A stretch of DNA of 5,381 bases from Myxococcales bacterium (GTDB lineage: Bacteria > Myxococcota_A > Polyangia > Polyangiales > Houyiibacteriaceae): contig JAUXFZ010000213.1 in NCBI GenBank assembly GCA_030622585.1, forward strand, positions 1 to 5,381, given 5' to 3'. Positions within the stretch are counted from its first letter, which is position 1. The number at the start of each line of letters is the position of its first letter. Under the pieces are notes generated by a model. The model saw only the letters and a program-made list of their open reading frames with translations, ran no database searches and was not told the DNA's origin. The position numbers were made by a program, and so were the translations under genes. Positions 1 through 5,381 of the stretch are shown here, in pieces.

Positions 1-1
1 C

Positions 2-661
2 CCATTGTTCGGTACGGCCCTCGGAGATCGCTTCCGCACGGCCGCGCTCGAGCTCATGAAGCTCCGTCAGGGCGGTCTCCCAGGGGGGAGGGGGAGGCGG
101 CGGCGCGGGCTCCGGCCGATCGCGTTTCTGCCACCAACGCATGAACAGCCAGGCGAGCAATGCGCCCAGCGCGATCGCGAGCAGAATCCCGAGAGCGATG
201 AGCAGTCGATAGTCGTCCTGCTCGACCACCACCGGCTGGGTCGGTGGTTTGAGTTGCGCGTCGGGCTCGTTGGCCAGGAGTGGCTGAACTTCAATCGTGC
301 TCGTGTTCGATTCGAGCTCGATGAGCTCGCCCGCGGCGCTGGTGACCCGCACGCGAACGGGCCCAAGCTCGTGAACGCCGGCCTCGAAGCACAGGAGCTG
401 AAGCTCGAACGTGAACGTCTTGAGCTTGCCGTCGGGCGAGAGCTCGACAGAAAGCTTCTTGCCGAGGATCTCGAACGGCGCGAAGGACTGCTCCGGGACC
501 GCCGCTTCGTCGCTCTCGGTCACGGCCACCGTCACGATGACATCGATTGAGTCACCGAGTGTGGCCTCGGGCGGCGCGTCGAGCGCGATCGTAGGCTCCT
601 GCGCCGACCCGAGGGCGGGCGCGAGCCATGCCAGCACGATGATGGTAGCTGCGCGTCTCAC
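2..661 (-). CDS. BatD-like membrane-anchored protein, 3' end outside the window
   Basis: This reading frame is open from a GTG at 661-659 to the window edge, giving 220 residues with no stop. It starts with a signal peptide (basic RRA, hydrophobic core, likely cleavage after LGSA at residue 20). A beta-rich extracytoplasmic domain follows at about 25-128. Then come one transmembrane helix at about 152-174 (LLIALGILLAIALGALLAW), a basic stop-transfer WWQKR, and a cytoplasmic proline run (seven P at 187-193) leading into WETALTELHELERGR. This layout is that of BatD/DUF4381-type partners in Bat operons, where a helical region with an ALxELxxL pattern follows the membrane span. The GTG overlaps the stop of the DUF58 gene (GTGA), so translation is probably coupled. 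The family assignment rests on architecture and operon position, because primary sequence in this family is poorly conserved. A role in envelope stress or in MoxR-assisted assembly is inferred from the neighbours. Confidence 0.8.
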   Translation of the reverse strand, partial: MRRAATIIVLAWLAPALGSAQEPTIALDAPPEATLGDSIDVIVTVAVTESDEAAVPEQSFAPFEILGKKLSVELSPDGKLKTFTFELQLLCFEAGVHELGPVRVRVTSAAGELIELESNTSTIEVQPLLANEPDAQLKPPTQPVVVEQDDYRLLIALGILLAIALGALLAWLFMRWWQKRDRPEPAPPPPPPPWETALTELHELERGRAEAISEGRTEQW

Positions 662-1545
662 CGATAGCCCGTGAGTCGCCGTTGCCGGAGCCGAAACAGC
701 TCCGTCAGCGGCCTGACGAAGTCGCGGTCGGTGCTCACCGTGACGTGATCGAGCTGTAGGCGGCGGAACAAGTGTTCGCGTGCCGCGCGTTGGCGCTGGG
801 CCTCGCGCGCGTAGTCGGCACGAACGTCCAAATCGGAGGTGTCGACCTCGACGAGCTCCCCGGTCTCCAAGTCCTCGACGAGCGCGAGCCCCACGTCCGG
901 GAGCTCGTCTTCCCTCGGGTCGACGATTTGGATCGGGATCAGGTCGTGTTTCGCCGACACCACCTTGAGTGGTTTTTCGTACTGCTCGGCAATGAAGTCG
1001 CTGATCAGAAAGGCCACCGTCCGGCGCTTGCCGATGCCGCCGAGTAGGTCCAACGCCACGCCCAAATCGGTCCCTTCGCCCTCGGGGTCCGCGTTGAGGA
1101 TCTCGGTCACGACGCGCATCACGTGCGAACGACCCTTCTTCGGGGGCACGTAACGCTCGACACGGTCGGTGAATAGGATCAGACCGACGCGGTCGTTGTT
1201 CTTGATTGCGCTGAACGCGAGCAGCGCGGCCACTTCAGCGACTGTTTCGATCTTCGGCTTGTCGACCGAACCGAACCGCTCGCTCGCCGACAGATCGACG
1301 AGCAGCATCACGGTCATCTCCCGCTCTTCGGTGAACACCTTGACGTAGGTGTCGTTCATGCGTGCGCTGACGTTCCAATCGATGAAGCGAACGTCGTCGC
1401 CAGGCTGGTACTGGCGCACCTCGCTGAATGCCATCCCCCGGCCCTTGAACACCGAGTGGTAGCTTCCCGCCAACTGGTCGTTGGCGAGCCTCGACGTATA
1501 GATCTCGATCTTCTTGAGTTTTTTTACGAGCTCGCGAGAGATCAC
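658..1545 (-). CDS. DUF58 domain protein with VWA-like fold (MoxR partner)
   Basis: This is a complete protein of 295 residues. The DUF58 signature spans about 38-72: a conserved R44, then QYQPGDDVRFIDWNVSAR, then the TYVKVFTEERE segment. A von Willebrand A-like domain follows, with a metal-site motif DLSAS at 84-88, a candidate metal-site threonine in EGTDLG (T159) and ISDF with D183. There is no membrane span, so the protein is probably cytoplasmic. DUF58 proteins are nearly always encoded beside MoxR ATPases and are thought to be their substrates or adaptors; the molecular role is not settled. The start is GTG at 1545, 12 nt after the moxR stop, with GAGG as a ribosome binding site about 6 nt before it. 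The stop overlaps the next gene by four bases. A run of seven A in the coding strand (1519-1525) sits near the N-terminus, but the frame is intact. Confidence 0.94.
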   Translation of the reverse strand: MISRELVKKLKKIEIYTSRLANDQLAGSYHSVFKGRGMAFSEVRQYQPGDDVRFIDWNVSARMNDTYVKVFTEEREMTVMLLVDLSASERFGSVDKPKIETVAEVAALLAFSAIKNNDRVGLILFTDRVERYVPPKKGRSHVMRVVTEILNADPEGEGTDLGVALDLLGGIGKRRTVAFLISDFIAEQYEKPLKVVSAKHDLIPIQIVDPREDELPDVGLALVEDLETGELVEVDTSDLDVRADYAREAQRQRAAREHLFRRLQLDHVTVSTDRDFVRPLTELFRLRQRRLTGYR

Positions 1546-1557
1546 GACAGGCCTCGG

Positions 1558-2571
1558 TTACGGAACTTCCACGGTTTCGAAGATGCGGCGGACGATCTGG
1601 TCGCTGGTGATTTCCTCGGCTTCCGCCTCGTACGAGCGAATGATGCGGTGACGGAGCACGTCGGGACCGATCGCCTTGATGTCTTCTGGGGTGACGTACC
1701 CGCGGTGCTTCATGAAGGCGTGCGCCCGGGACGCGACGTTGAGCGCGATCGATGCGCGCGGGGACGCGCCATGGGCGATCATGTCTGTGAGGTCGCCGAG
1801 GCCGACGCGAGCCGGGTCGCGCGTCGCGGTGACGATTTGGACGATGTAGTCTTTGATCTTCGGGTCGATGTACACGTGCCCGATCGTCTTGCGGGCTTCG
1901 AGAAGCTTCGCGGTGGTCGCGACCTGCTGCACCCCCATGCCCGCACCTGCGTCCTGGCCGAGGAGCACGTGGTCCGAGATCTGATCCATGATCTTCCGCT
2001 CTTCGTCTTGGCTTGGGTAGTCGACGCGCACGTGCAGCATGAAGCGATCGACCTGCGCCTCGGCGAGCGGGTAGGTGCCTTCCTGTTCGATCGGGTTCTG
2101 CGTCGCCATCACCATGAACGGTTGATCGAGCAGGTGGGTCGTGTCGCCGATGGTGACCTGCTGCTCCTGCATCGCTTCGAGCAGAGCGCTTTGCACCTTG
2201 GCCGGCGCTCGGTTGATCTCGTCGGCCAGCACGAGGTTTGCGAAGATGGGCCCCTTCTTGGCCGTGAACTCGCCGCGCTGCTGGTTGTAAATCACCGTGC
2301 CGACGACATCCGCTGGGAGTAGGTCGGGCGTGAACTGAATGCGCTGGAACTTCGCGGAGATCGTCTTGCAGATCGTGTTCACCGTCAGCGTCTTGGCGAG
2401 CCCAGGAACACCTTCGAGCAAAATGTGCCCGCCCGTGAGCAGCCCAATCAAGACCCGCTCGATCATCACATCCTGACCCACGACGACCTTGTGGACCTCG
2501 TGAAGGATCGTATCGATAAAGGCACTCTCGCGCTGAACCATTTCATTGATGACACGAACGTCGTTCGACAT
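1558..2571 (-). CDS. MoxR-family AAA+ ATPase
   Basis: This is a 337-residue AAA+ ATPase of the MoxR family, the usual length for the group. Walker A is GVPGLAKT at 54-61, Walker B is LVLADEINRAP at 113-123, and sensor 1 is ATQNP with N159. VDRF at 174-177 carries a likely arginine finger, and a sensor-2-like arginine lies in GASPRAS (R272). The C-terminal lid (about 230-337) contains the family-typical RGYVTPEDIKAIGPDVLRHR. MoxR proteins use ATP to remodel or activate partner proteins, often with VWA-domain proteins such as the DUF58 protein encoded just downstream. I chose the ATG at 2571 because GGGAG lies about 5 nt upstream and family homology begins near there. An in-frame ATG at 2631 would add 20 residues with no family character, translated from the C-rich leader. 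This is the first gene of a three-or-more-gene operon. Confidence 0.96.
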   Translation of the reverse strand: MSNDVRVINEMVQRESAFIDTILHEVHKVVVGQDVMIERVLIGLLTGGHILLEGVPGLAKTLTVNTICKTISAKFQRIQFTPDLLPADVVGTVIYNQQRGEFTAKKGPIFANLVLADEINRAPAKVQSALLEAMQEQQVTIGDTTHLLDQPFMVMATQNPIEQEGTYPLAEAQVDRFMLHVRVDYPSQDEERKIMDQISDHVLLGQDAGAGMGVQQVATTAKLLEARKTIGHVYIDPKIKDYIVQIVTATRDPARVGLGDLTDMIAHGASPRASIALNVASRAHAFMKHRGYVTPEDIKAIGPDVLRHRIIRSYEAEAEEITSDQIVRRIFETVEVP

Positions 2572-2614
2572 GAATTCTCCCTCGGCGGGTGTGGCTAGCA
2601 CGCACCCATACCCC

Positions 2615-2637
2615 CCACCAACAGCCCCCACTCACCC
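2615..2637 (-). other. Possible G-quadruplex-forming tract in the moxR leader
   Basis: On the minus strand, runs of 3, 5, 6 and 3 G follow each other with loops of 5, 8 and 3 bases, about 44-66 bases upstream of the moxR start. The strand is that of the moxR mRNA, so the structure could form in the leader RNA or in the non-template DNA. One loop exceeds the usual seven-base limit, so folding is uncertain. The rest of the interval 2572-2640 is low-complexity and shows no recognisable promoter. Confidence 0.3.
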
Positions 2638-2646
2638 GTTATTCAG

Positions 2647-2669
2647 AAAAAGGGGTCAGACCCCGTTTT
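2647..2669 (-). terminator. Possible intrinsic terminator of the 265-residue membrane protein gene
   Basis: On the minus strand, AAAAC precedes a hairpin with stem GGGGT/ACCCC and loop CTG, followed directly by five T. It lies about 75 bases past the stop at 2739 and ahead of moxR, so it would separate the two transcripts. The stem is short, though the A and T flanks can extend it across a one-base bulge. In the plus direction a T4 run also follows, so it could act both ways. It coincides with the REP-like element. Confidence 0.45.
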
Positions 2670-2699
2670 GAAAGGGTTAATTTTGCCAGTGCCAGTCAC
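2647..2699. repeat. REP-like palindromic element
   Basis: The core is a 13-base palindrome, GGGGTC-A-GACCCC (2652-2664), flanked by A5 on the left and GTTTT on the right. An AT-rich arm (AAAGGGTTAATTTT) and a tandem TGCCAG/TGCCAG follow. From memory, the GGGGTCAGACCCC core with poly-A/T flanks recurs as an interspersed repeat in many bacterial genomes, often near REP-associated tyrosine transposases. Read on the minus strand the block encodes TGTGKINPFKTGSDPFF, a tail I have seen on spurious predicted proteins. Only one copy lies in this window and no transposase is present, so repeat status rests on recollection rather than on a second copy. Confidence 0.5.
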
Positions 2700-2738
2700 T
2701 ACGGCTGCCCCTCAAACGTCCCCTACATCGGATGTCGT

Positions 2739-3536
2739 TCAGAACACGACCCGCGATTGGGCGAGGTCCCATCGAACGCGGCCAGGTTCCCCGTACTGCG
2801 CGTCTCGCAGGCCACGCCGTTCTTTCCCCTTGCGGACACCAAGCAGGATGCCCGTGGCAATCATCCCGAAAGTGCCGGAGATTATCAGAACATTGCCGGC
2901 GGTATAAAGCCGTCTGCACGAGTCGTCGGACGTCGCCGACCCGGACCAGTTCTGGCATTCATCACGTTGCGTTGAGAGCACCAAGGGCACCACACCGGCA
3001 ACGGCGACAGCGGTGGTCGCGAGGAACCCGTACGCTGCTCGACGCTTACGAAGCCTCAACTCTTCAAGCGCGCCCCGCTCGGCTTCCGACGGCGACCTGA
3101 TCGGCATATCGCCACCAGCCGACTCTAGCTCCAGCTGTCGCTTCGTGTCGCGCAGCCTCTTGGCCGAGTAGCCCATTCCAACGGCTCCCCCGATCACCAT
3201 GACCGACCCAAACGTTATTCCCACGACACCGCTACCAAGTGCGGTATTGTTATCGAACGCGAGCACTCCCCCCGCGATCGCAGCCGCTCCAGCCGCTAGA
3301 AGAATGGAGGAGAGGATGATCCCGGCCCTGGCTCCTCGCAGCCTAAGTCGGGGCTCCTCCAGCGTGTGCACGTCGCCTGTCTGCGGCCCACTTGGGGCAA
3401 CCTCGAGACCCGTGGAATCGACTTCCAGCTTCAACGCGGGCTCTTCCGACACTACGCCTTCGCCTCCTTGGGCACCCACGGCCACAGGCACAACGACGAG
3501 AGGCAGCACAAACGCAAAGCCAACCAAGTACCGCAT
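2739..3536 (-). CDS. Membrane protein of unknown function with four hydrophobic helices
   Basis: I do not recognise a named family for this 265-residue protein. It begins with a signal-like segment (MRYLVGFAFVLPLVVVPVAV, possible cleavage after VGA at about 22). An acidic, proline-containing linker (24-62) follows, then hydrophobic helices at about 71-94, 101-123, 168-188 and 211-233. The two helix pairs look like an internal duplication: each is preceded by an Arg-rich RLRLR or ELRLR stretch and ends in a basic segment containing LRD. The loop between helices 3 and 4 has two cysteines (C194, C207) that could form a disulfide if it faces the periplasm. The basic stretches at 63-70 and 124-167 would then be cytoplasmic, which fits poorly with a cleaved signal peptide, so topology is unresolved. 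The C-terminus RVRWDLAQSRVVF resembles tails of myxobacterial hypothetical proteins. The ATG at 3536 is supported by GGGAGG 5 nt upstream. Confidence 0.78.
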   Translation of the reverse strand: MRYLVGFAFVLPLVVVPVAVGAQGGEGVVSEEPALKLEVDSTGLEVAPSGPQTGDVHTLEEPRLRLRGARAGIILSSILLAAGAAAIAGGVLAFDNNTALGSGVVGITFGSVMVIGGAVGMGYSAKRLRDTKRQLELESAGGDMPIRSPSEAERGALEELRLRKRRAAYGFLATTAVAVAGVVPLVLSTQRDECQNWSGSATSDDSCRRLYTAGNVLIISGTFGMIATGILLGVRKGKERRGLRDAQYGEPGRVRWDLAQSRVVF

Positions 3537-3587
3537 GACAACCTCCCTGATTGCGGCGCAGCGCGCCCCTAAGTCCGGTTATGCAGG

Positions 3588-3603
3588 AGCAACAACCGTG
3601 CCG
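3588..3603 (-). promoter_or_regulatory. Sigma-54 (-24/-12) promoter for the membrane protein gene
   Basis: The minus strand reads CGGCACGGTTGTTGCT, which matches the sigma-54 consensus TGGCACG-N4-TTGCW at every defined position except the first. GG and GC are separated by exactly ten bases, as sigma-54 holoenzyme requires. Transcription would start near 3577, giving a leader of about 40 bases that contains the GGGAGG ribosome binding site (3542-3547) before the ATG at 3536. Sigma-54 promoters need an enhancer-binding ATPase, so expression would be signal-dependent. Confidence 0.62.
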
Positions 3604-3698
3604 CGCGGAAGCCTGGTATTGCAGGAGAATGCGCTACCGCATCGCGCAGGCTCTGCGTGTAGGGCGTGGGGGCGCAGCGGGTGCGTCGTGTACGTCAA

Positions 3699-3719
3699 TC
3701 GCGGGCACGCCCGTCGCGA
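3699..3719. promoter_or_regulatory. Dyad in the divergent intergenic region, possible activator site
   Basis: CGGGC-AC-GCCCG (3702-3713) is nested inside outer arms TCGCG (3699-3703) and CGCGA (3715-3719). A wider inverted pair GGGCGTG/CACGCCC spans 3662-3712. The dyad is about 120-140 bases upstream of the predicted sigma-54 start, a normal distance for an enhancer-binding protein. GC-rich dyads arise easily by chance, so this is weak. The rest of 3537-3790 shows no convincing sigma-70 promoter for hemL. Confidence 0.2.
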
Positions 3720-3790
3720 ACCGTTCTCCGGTGGCGCGGTCGCTGCGGGTCCGGCTTGACAGGGCACGGCCGGATCGGAAGGTTGCCCCC

Positions 3791-5074
3791 ATGTCCGACC
3801 CTATCTCTCAAGAGCTCTTCGCCCGCGCTTCCGAGGTCATTCCCGGCGGCGTCAATTCCCCCGTCCGCGCCTTCCGCGCCGTCGGTGGCGAGCCGATCTT
3901 CATCAAGGAAGCCCACGGCCCGGTGATGGTCGGCGCGGACGGCACTGAATATGTCGACTATGTCGGCTCCTGGGGCCCGATGATCCTGGGTCACGCCCAG
4001 CCGGACGTCGTGGCCGCGATCCAGCAGGCCGCCGCAAAGGGTTCGAGTTACGGCGCGCCGACCGAGGCCGAGACCACGATGGCCGAGCGACTTCGGGACG
4101 CGGTCCCTTCGATGGAGATGTCTCGGCTGGTCTCGAGTGGCACCGAGGCCACGATGGGCGCGCTGCGGGCCGCCCGCGGGTTCACCGGGCGCGACCTCAT
4201 CGTGAAGTGCATCGGTGGCTATCACGGAGGCGCCGACTACTTGCTGGTCAAGGGCGGCAGCGGGCTGGCGACGTTGGGTGAGCCGGACAGCGCCGGAGTG
4301 CCCGCCGCGATCGCCGAGACGACCCTGGTCGTGCCTTACAATGATGCCTACGCCCTCGCGAAGATCTTCGCGGAGCGCGGCAAAGAGATCGCTGCCGTGA
4401 TTTTCGAGCCCGTTGCCGGGAACATGGGCTGCATTCCGCCGGATCCAGTCTGGCTCACCGCCCTTCGAACCCAGACCCAGAATCACGGCGCCGTGCTGAT
4501 CTGCGACGAGGTCATGACCGGCTTTCGGGTCGCCTGGGGTGGCGCGCAGGCCCGCTTCGACATCCGGCCCGATATGACCTGCCTCGGCAAGATCATCGGG
4601 GGCGGGCTTCCCGTCGGCGCCTATGGCGGAAGGCGCGAAATCATGGAGAAAATCGCGCCTCTTGGGCCGGTGTATCAAGCGGGCACCCTGAGCGGGAATC
4701 CGCTGGCCGTCGCGGCTGGCCTCGAGACGATCGGGCAACTCCTGCGGCCCGGTGTCTATGAAGACCTCGAACACAAGGGTGATCAGGTTCAGGCCCTCCT
4801 CGAGCAGCACGCGGGGGCTGCGGGCGTGCCGATCACCGTCCAGCGGGTGGGTTCGATGCTGACCGCGTTCTTTCGCGACAAGCCGATTCGCAACTGGGAT
4901 GAGGCTGCCGACACCGATCGCGATGCGTTCGCGACATGGCACGGCGCGCTGCTCGAAAACGGCGTCTACTGGCCCTGCAGCCAGTTCGAAGCGGCGTTCG
5001 TCTCATTGGCTCACGACGCGGATTCCCTGCAGAAGACAGGCCGAGCATTCAAAGCTGCGTTCGCGGCTCTCTGA
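3791..5074 (+). CDS. hemL: Glutamate-1-semialdehyde 2,1-aminomutase
   Basis: This PLP enzyme converts glutamate-1-semialdehyde to 5-aminolevulinate, the last step of the tRNA-Glu (C5) route to haem and other tetrapyrroles, in the cytoplasm. The 427 residues match the usual 426-430. The N-terminus has the hallmark PGGVNSPVRAF (18-28) and VDYVGSWGPMILGH (55-68). SSGTEATM (115-122) and GYHGGAD (143-149) contact the cofactor. CDEVMTGFR (238-246) provides D239 for the pyridine nitrogen. The Schiff-base lysine is K267 in CLGKIIGGGLPVGAYGG, and YQAGTLSGNPLA (295-306) completes the site. The ATG at 3791 is chosen because GGAAGG (3777-3782) lies 8 nt upstream and homology begins at once; the frame stays open back to 3551 but codes nothing family-like. 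It diverges from the membrane protein gene and is followed by a new promoter, so it may be monocistronic. Confidence 0.98.
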   Translation: MSDPISQELFARASEVIPGGVNSPVRAFRAVGGEPIFIKEAHGPVMVGADGTEYVDYVGSWGPMILGHAQPDVVAAIQQAAAKGSSYGAPTEAETTMAERLRDAVPSMEMSRLVSSGTEATMGALRAARGFTGRDLIVKCIGGYHGGADYLLVKGGSGLATLGEPDSAGVPAAIAETTLVVPYNDAYALAKIFAERGKEIAAVIFEPVAGNMGCIPPDPVWLTALRTQTQNHGAVLICDEVMTGFRVAWGGAQARFDIRPDMTCLGKIIGGGLPVGAYGGRREIMEKIAPLGPVYQAGTLSGNPLAVAAGLETIGQLLRPGVYEDLEHKGDQVQALLEQHAGAAGVPITVQRVGSMLTAFFRDKPIRNWDEAADTDRDAFATWHGALLENGVYWPCSQFEAAFVSLAHDADSLQKTGRAFKAAFAAL

Positions 5075-5083
5075 GTCGGGAAA

Positions 5084-5122
5084 ACCAATCATTTTCGTTG
5101 GTAGAAATGCTCTTCCACCAAC
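5084..5122 (+). promoter_or_regulatory. Overlapping alternative hairpins downstream of hemL
   Basis: Three segments can pair in alternative ways: ACCAA (5084-5088), GTTGGT (5097-5102) and ACCAAC (5117-5122). The second hairpin is longer, because GAA (5104-5106) and TTC (5113-5115) extend the stem across one A/C mismatch around loop ATGCTC. The first has a nine-base loop. No T-run follows, so this is not a standard intrinsic terminator. It could end or stabilise hemL mRNA, or be an operator touching the -35 box at 5124. Confidence 0.35.
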
Positions 5123-5123
5123 C

Positions 5124-5151
5124 TTGACCCTACATACCTCCGTGCTATACG
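5124..5151 (+). promoter_or_regulatory. Sigma-70-type promoter for the AtpZ-like gene
   Basis: TTGACC (5124-5129; consensus TTGACA) and TATACG (5146-5151; consensus TATAAT) are separated by 16 bases. Transcription would start near 5158, about 40 bases before the GTG at 5200. A GC-rich inverted pair CCGCGC (5152-5157)/GCGCGG (5169-5174) lies across the predicted start and could fold partly in the leader. Placement at the head of a putative ATP synthase operon supports the call. Confidence 0.55.
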
Positions 5152-5199
5152 CCGCGCGCTCTTTTGGGGCGCGGATCCTTGGAACTGTAGGGAAACGAT

Positions 5200-5381
5200 G
5201 TGCTGGCGATGCTCCTCAACCGGGAACAGCGGGAGCAGCTCAAACAGGTGGGCAGCTTCTCGACGATTGGCCTCGAGCTCGGCCTTTCGGTCGCGCTTGG
5301 TTTCATCGGAGGCGAATGGTTAGACGGCAAGCTTGGCACTGAACCTTGGCTCAAATGGATAGGCCTCGGCCTTGGGCTTGC
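5200..5381 (+). CDS. atpZ: AtpZ/AtpI-type F0F1 ATPase accessory protein, 5' part only
   Basis: Sixty codons are visible before the window ends. A charged N-terminus (NREQREQLKQ) leads into a first membrane helix (about 19-38, STIGLELGLSVALGFIGGEW), then LDGKLGTEPWLKW and the start of a second glycine-rich helix (IGLGLGL). The G-x-x-LD-x-x-LGT-x-PW pattern between two helices is the hallmark of small AtpZ/AtpI proteins. These are usually encoded first in F0F1 ATP synthase operons and are implicated in c-ring assembly or magnesium supply. An in-frame TAG at 5188 limits the start to GTG 5200 or ATG 5209. I prefer GTG because AGGGA (5189-5193) lies six bases upstream. The rest of the protein and any atpB/atpE genes lie outside the window. 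AtpI rather than AtpZ cannot be excluded. Confidence 0.85.
   Translation, partial: MLAMLLNREQREQLKQVGSFSTIGLELGLSVALGFIGGEWLDGKLGTEPWLKWIGLGLGL

Noticed and set aside
5..550. A 181-codon plus-strand frame at the left edge
   Set aside because: The opposite strand encodes a protein with signal peptide, membrane helix and operon overlap. This frame yields low-complexity R/E/L-rich peptide.
1519..1525. Seven-A run in the DUF58 coding strand as a programmed slippage site
   Set aside because: The zero frame encodes an intact full-length protein, and nothing useful is visible in the shifted frames.
1456..2322. A 288-codon plus-strand frame across the moxR/DUF58 junction
   Set aside because: It is a shadow of two well-supported minus-strand genes, with no recognisable domain or ribosome binding site.
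2572..2631. Upstream moxR start adding 20 residues
   Set aside because: The ATG at 2571 has GGGAG at a good distance and agrees with family length. The extension is translated from C-rich leader.
2589..3100. Several overlapping short frames on both strands around the REP-like element, including one ending in SDWHWQN
   Set aside because: They overlap the 3' end of the membrane protein gene or run into the palindromic element. None has family character.
3756..3761. Perfect TTGACA as a -35 box for hemL
   Set aside because: The -10 position (around 3779-3784) is AAGGTT and overlaps the ribosome binding site, leaving no room for a leader.
3551..3790. N-terminal extension of hemL by 80 codons
   Set aside because: The HemL fold starts at the ATG at 3791, which has a ribosome binding site. 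The extension is Arg/Ala-rich and would cross the divergent promoter region.
3695..4942. A 415-codon open frame antisense to hemL
   Set aside because: It lies opposite a clear hemL gene. The peptide is rich in R, G, D and H with no domain, as expected of the complement of a GC-rich gene.
4899..5342. A 147-codon plus-strand frame over the hemL end and the atpZ start
   Set aside because: It begins inside hemL in another frame and overlaps the AtpZ-like reading frame, which has the family motif.

Overview
The window is GC-rich with dense coding and little intergenic DNA. It carries six genes, four complete and one cut at each edge, and shows no tRNA, rRNA, CRISPR array or transposase gene. The gene content is a MoxR/DUF58/BatD-type operon, a small lineage-type membrane protein, hemL, and an AtpZ-like gene. 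Together with a near-consensus sigma-54 promoter and a C-terminal WDxxxxRxVF tail of a kind I associate with myxobacterial hypothetical proteins, this suggests a Myxococcota or other deltaproteobacteria-like organism, possibly uncultured. That assignment is inference; no marker gene here settles it.

Left part, minus strand, reading right to left: a MoxR-family AAA+ ATPase (1558-2571), a DUF58/VWA-like protein (658-1545) and the first 220 residues of a BatD-like, signal-peptide-bearing, membrane-anchored protein (661 to the window edge). The spacings are 12 nt and a GTGA stop/start overlap, so this is one operon of the MoxR/Bat type. The expected next genes (VWA-domain BatA/BatB proteins) would lie beyond position 1.

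Middle: upstream of moxR is a short intergenic stretch (2572-2738). It holds a REP-like palindromic element shaped like an intrinsic terminator for the next gene, and a G-rich (minus strand) tract in the putative moxR leader. Then comes a 265-residue minus-strand membrane protein of unknown function (2739-3536). It has a signal-like N-terminus and four hydrophobic helices built as two similar halves. Its start is preceded by a strong Shine-Dalgarno site and, 52-67 bases upstream, by a near-perfect -24/-12 sigma-54 promoter. This is the most informative regulatory signal in the window.

Right part, plus strand: hemL (3791-5074) encodes glutamate-1-semialdehyde 2,1-aminomutase, complete with all catalytic signatures. 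It is followed by a 125-base gap with overlapping hairpins and a good sigma-70-type promoter. Then comes the start of an AtpZ/AtpI-type gene (5200 to the window edge), which usually opens an F0F1 ATP synthase operon. The hemL and atp regions are adjacent but appear to be separate transcription units.

I see no clear new defence or mobile system. The best leads are the sigma-54-controlled membrane protein, the REP-like element, and the hairpin/promoter arrangement ahead of the ATP synthase gene.
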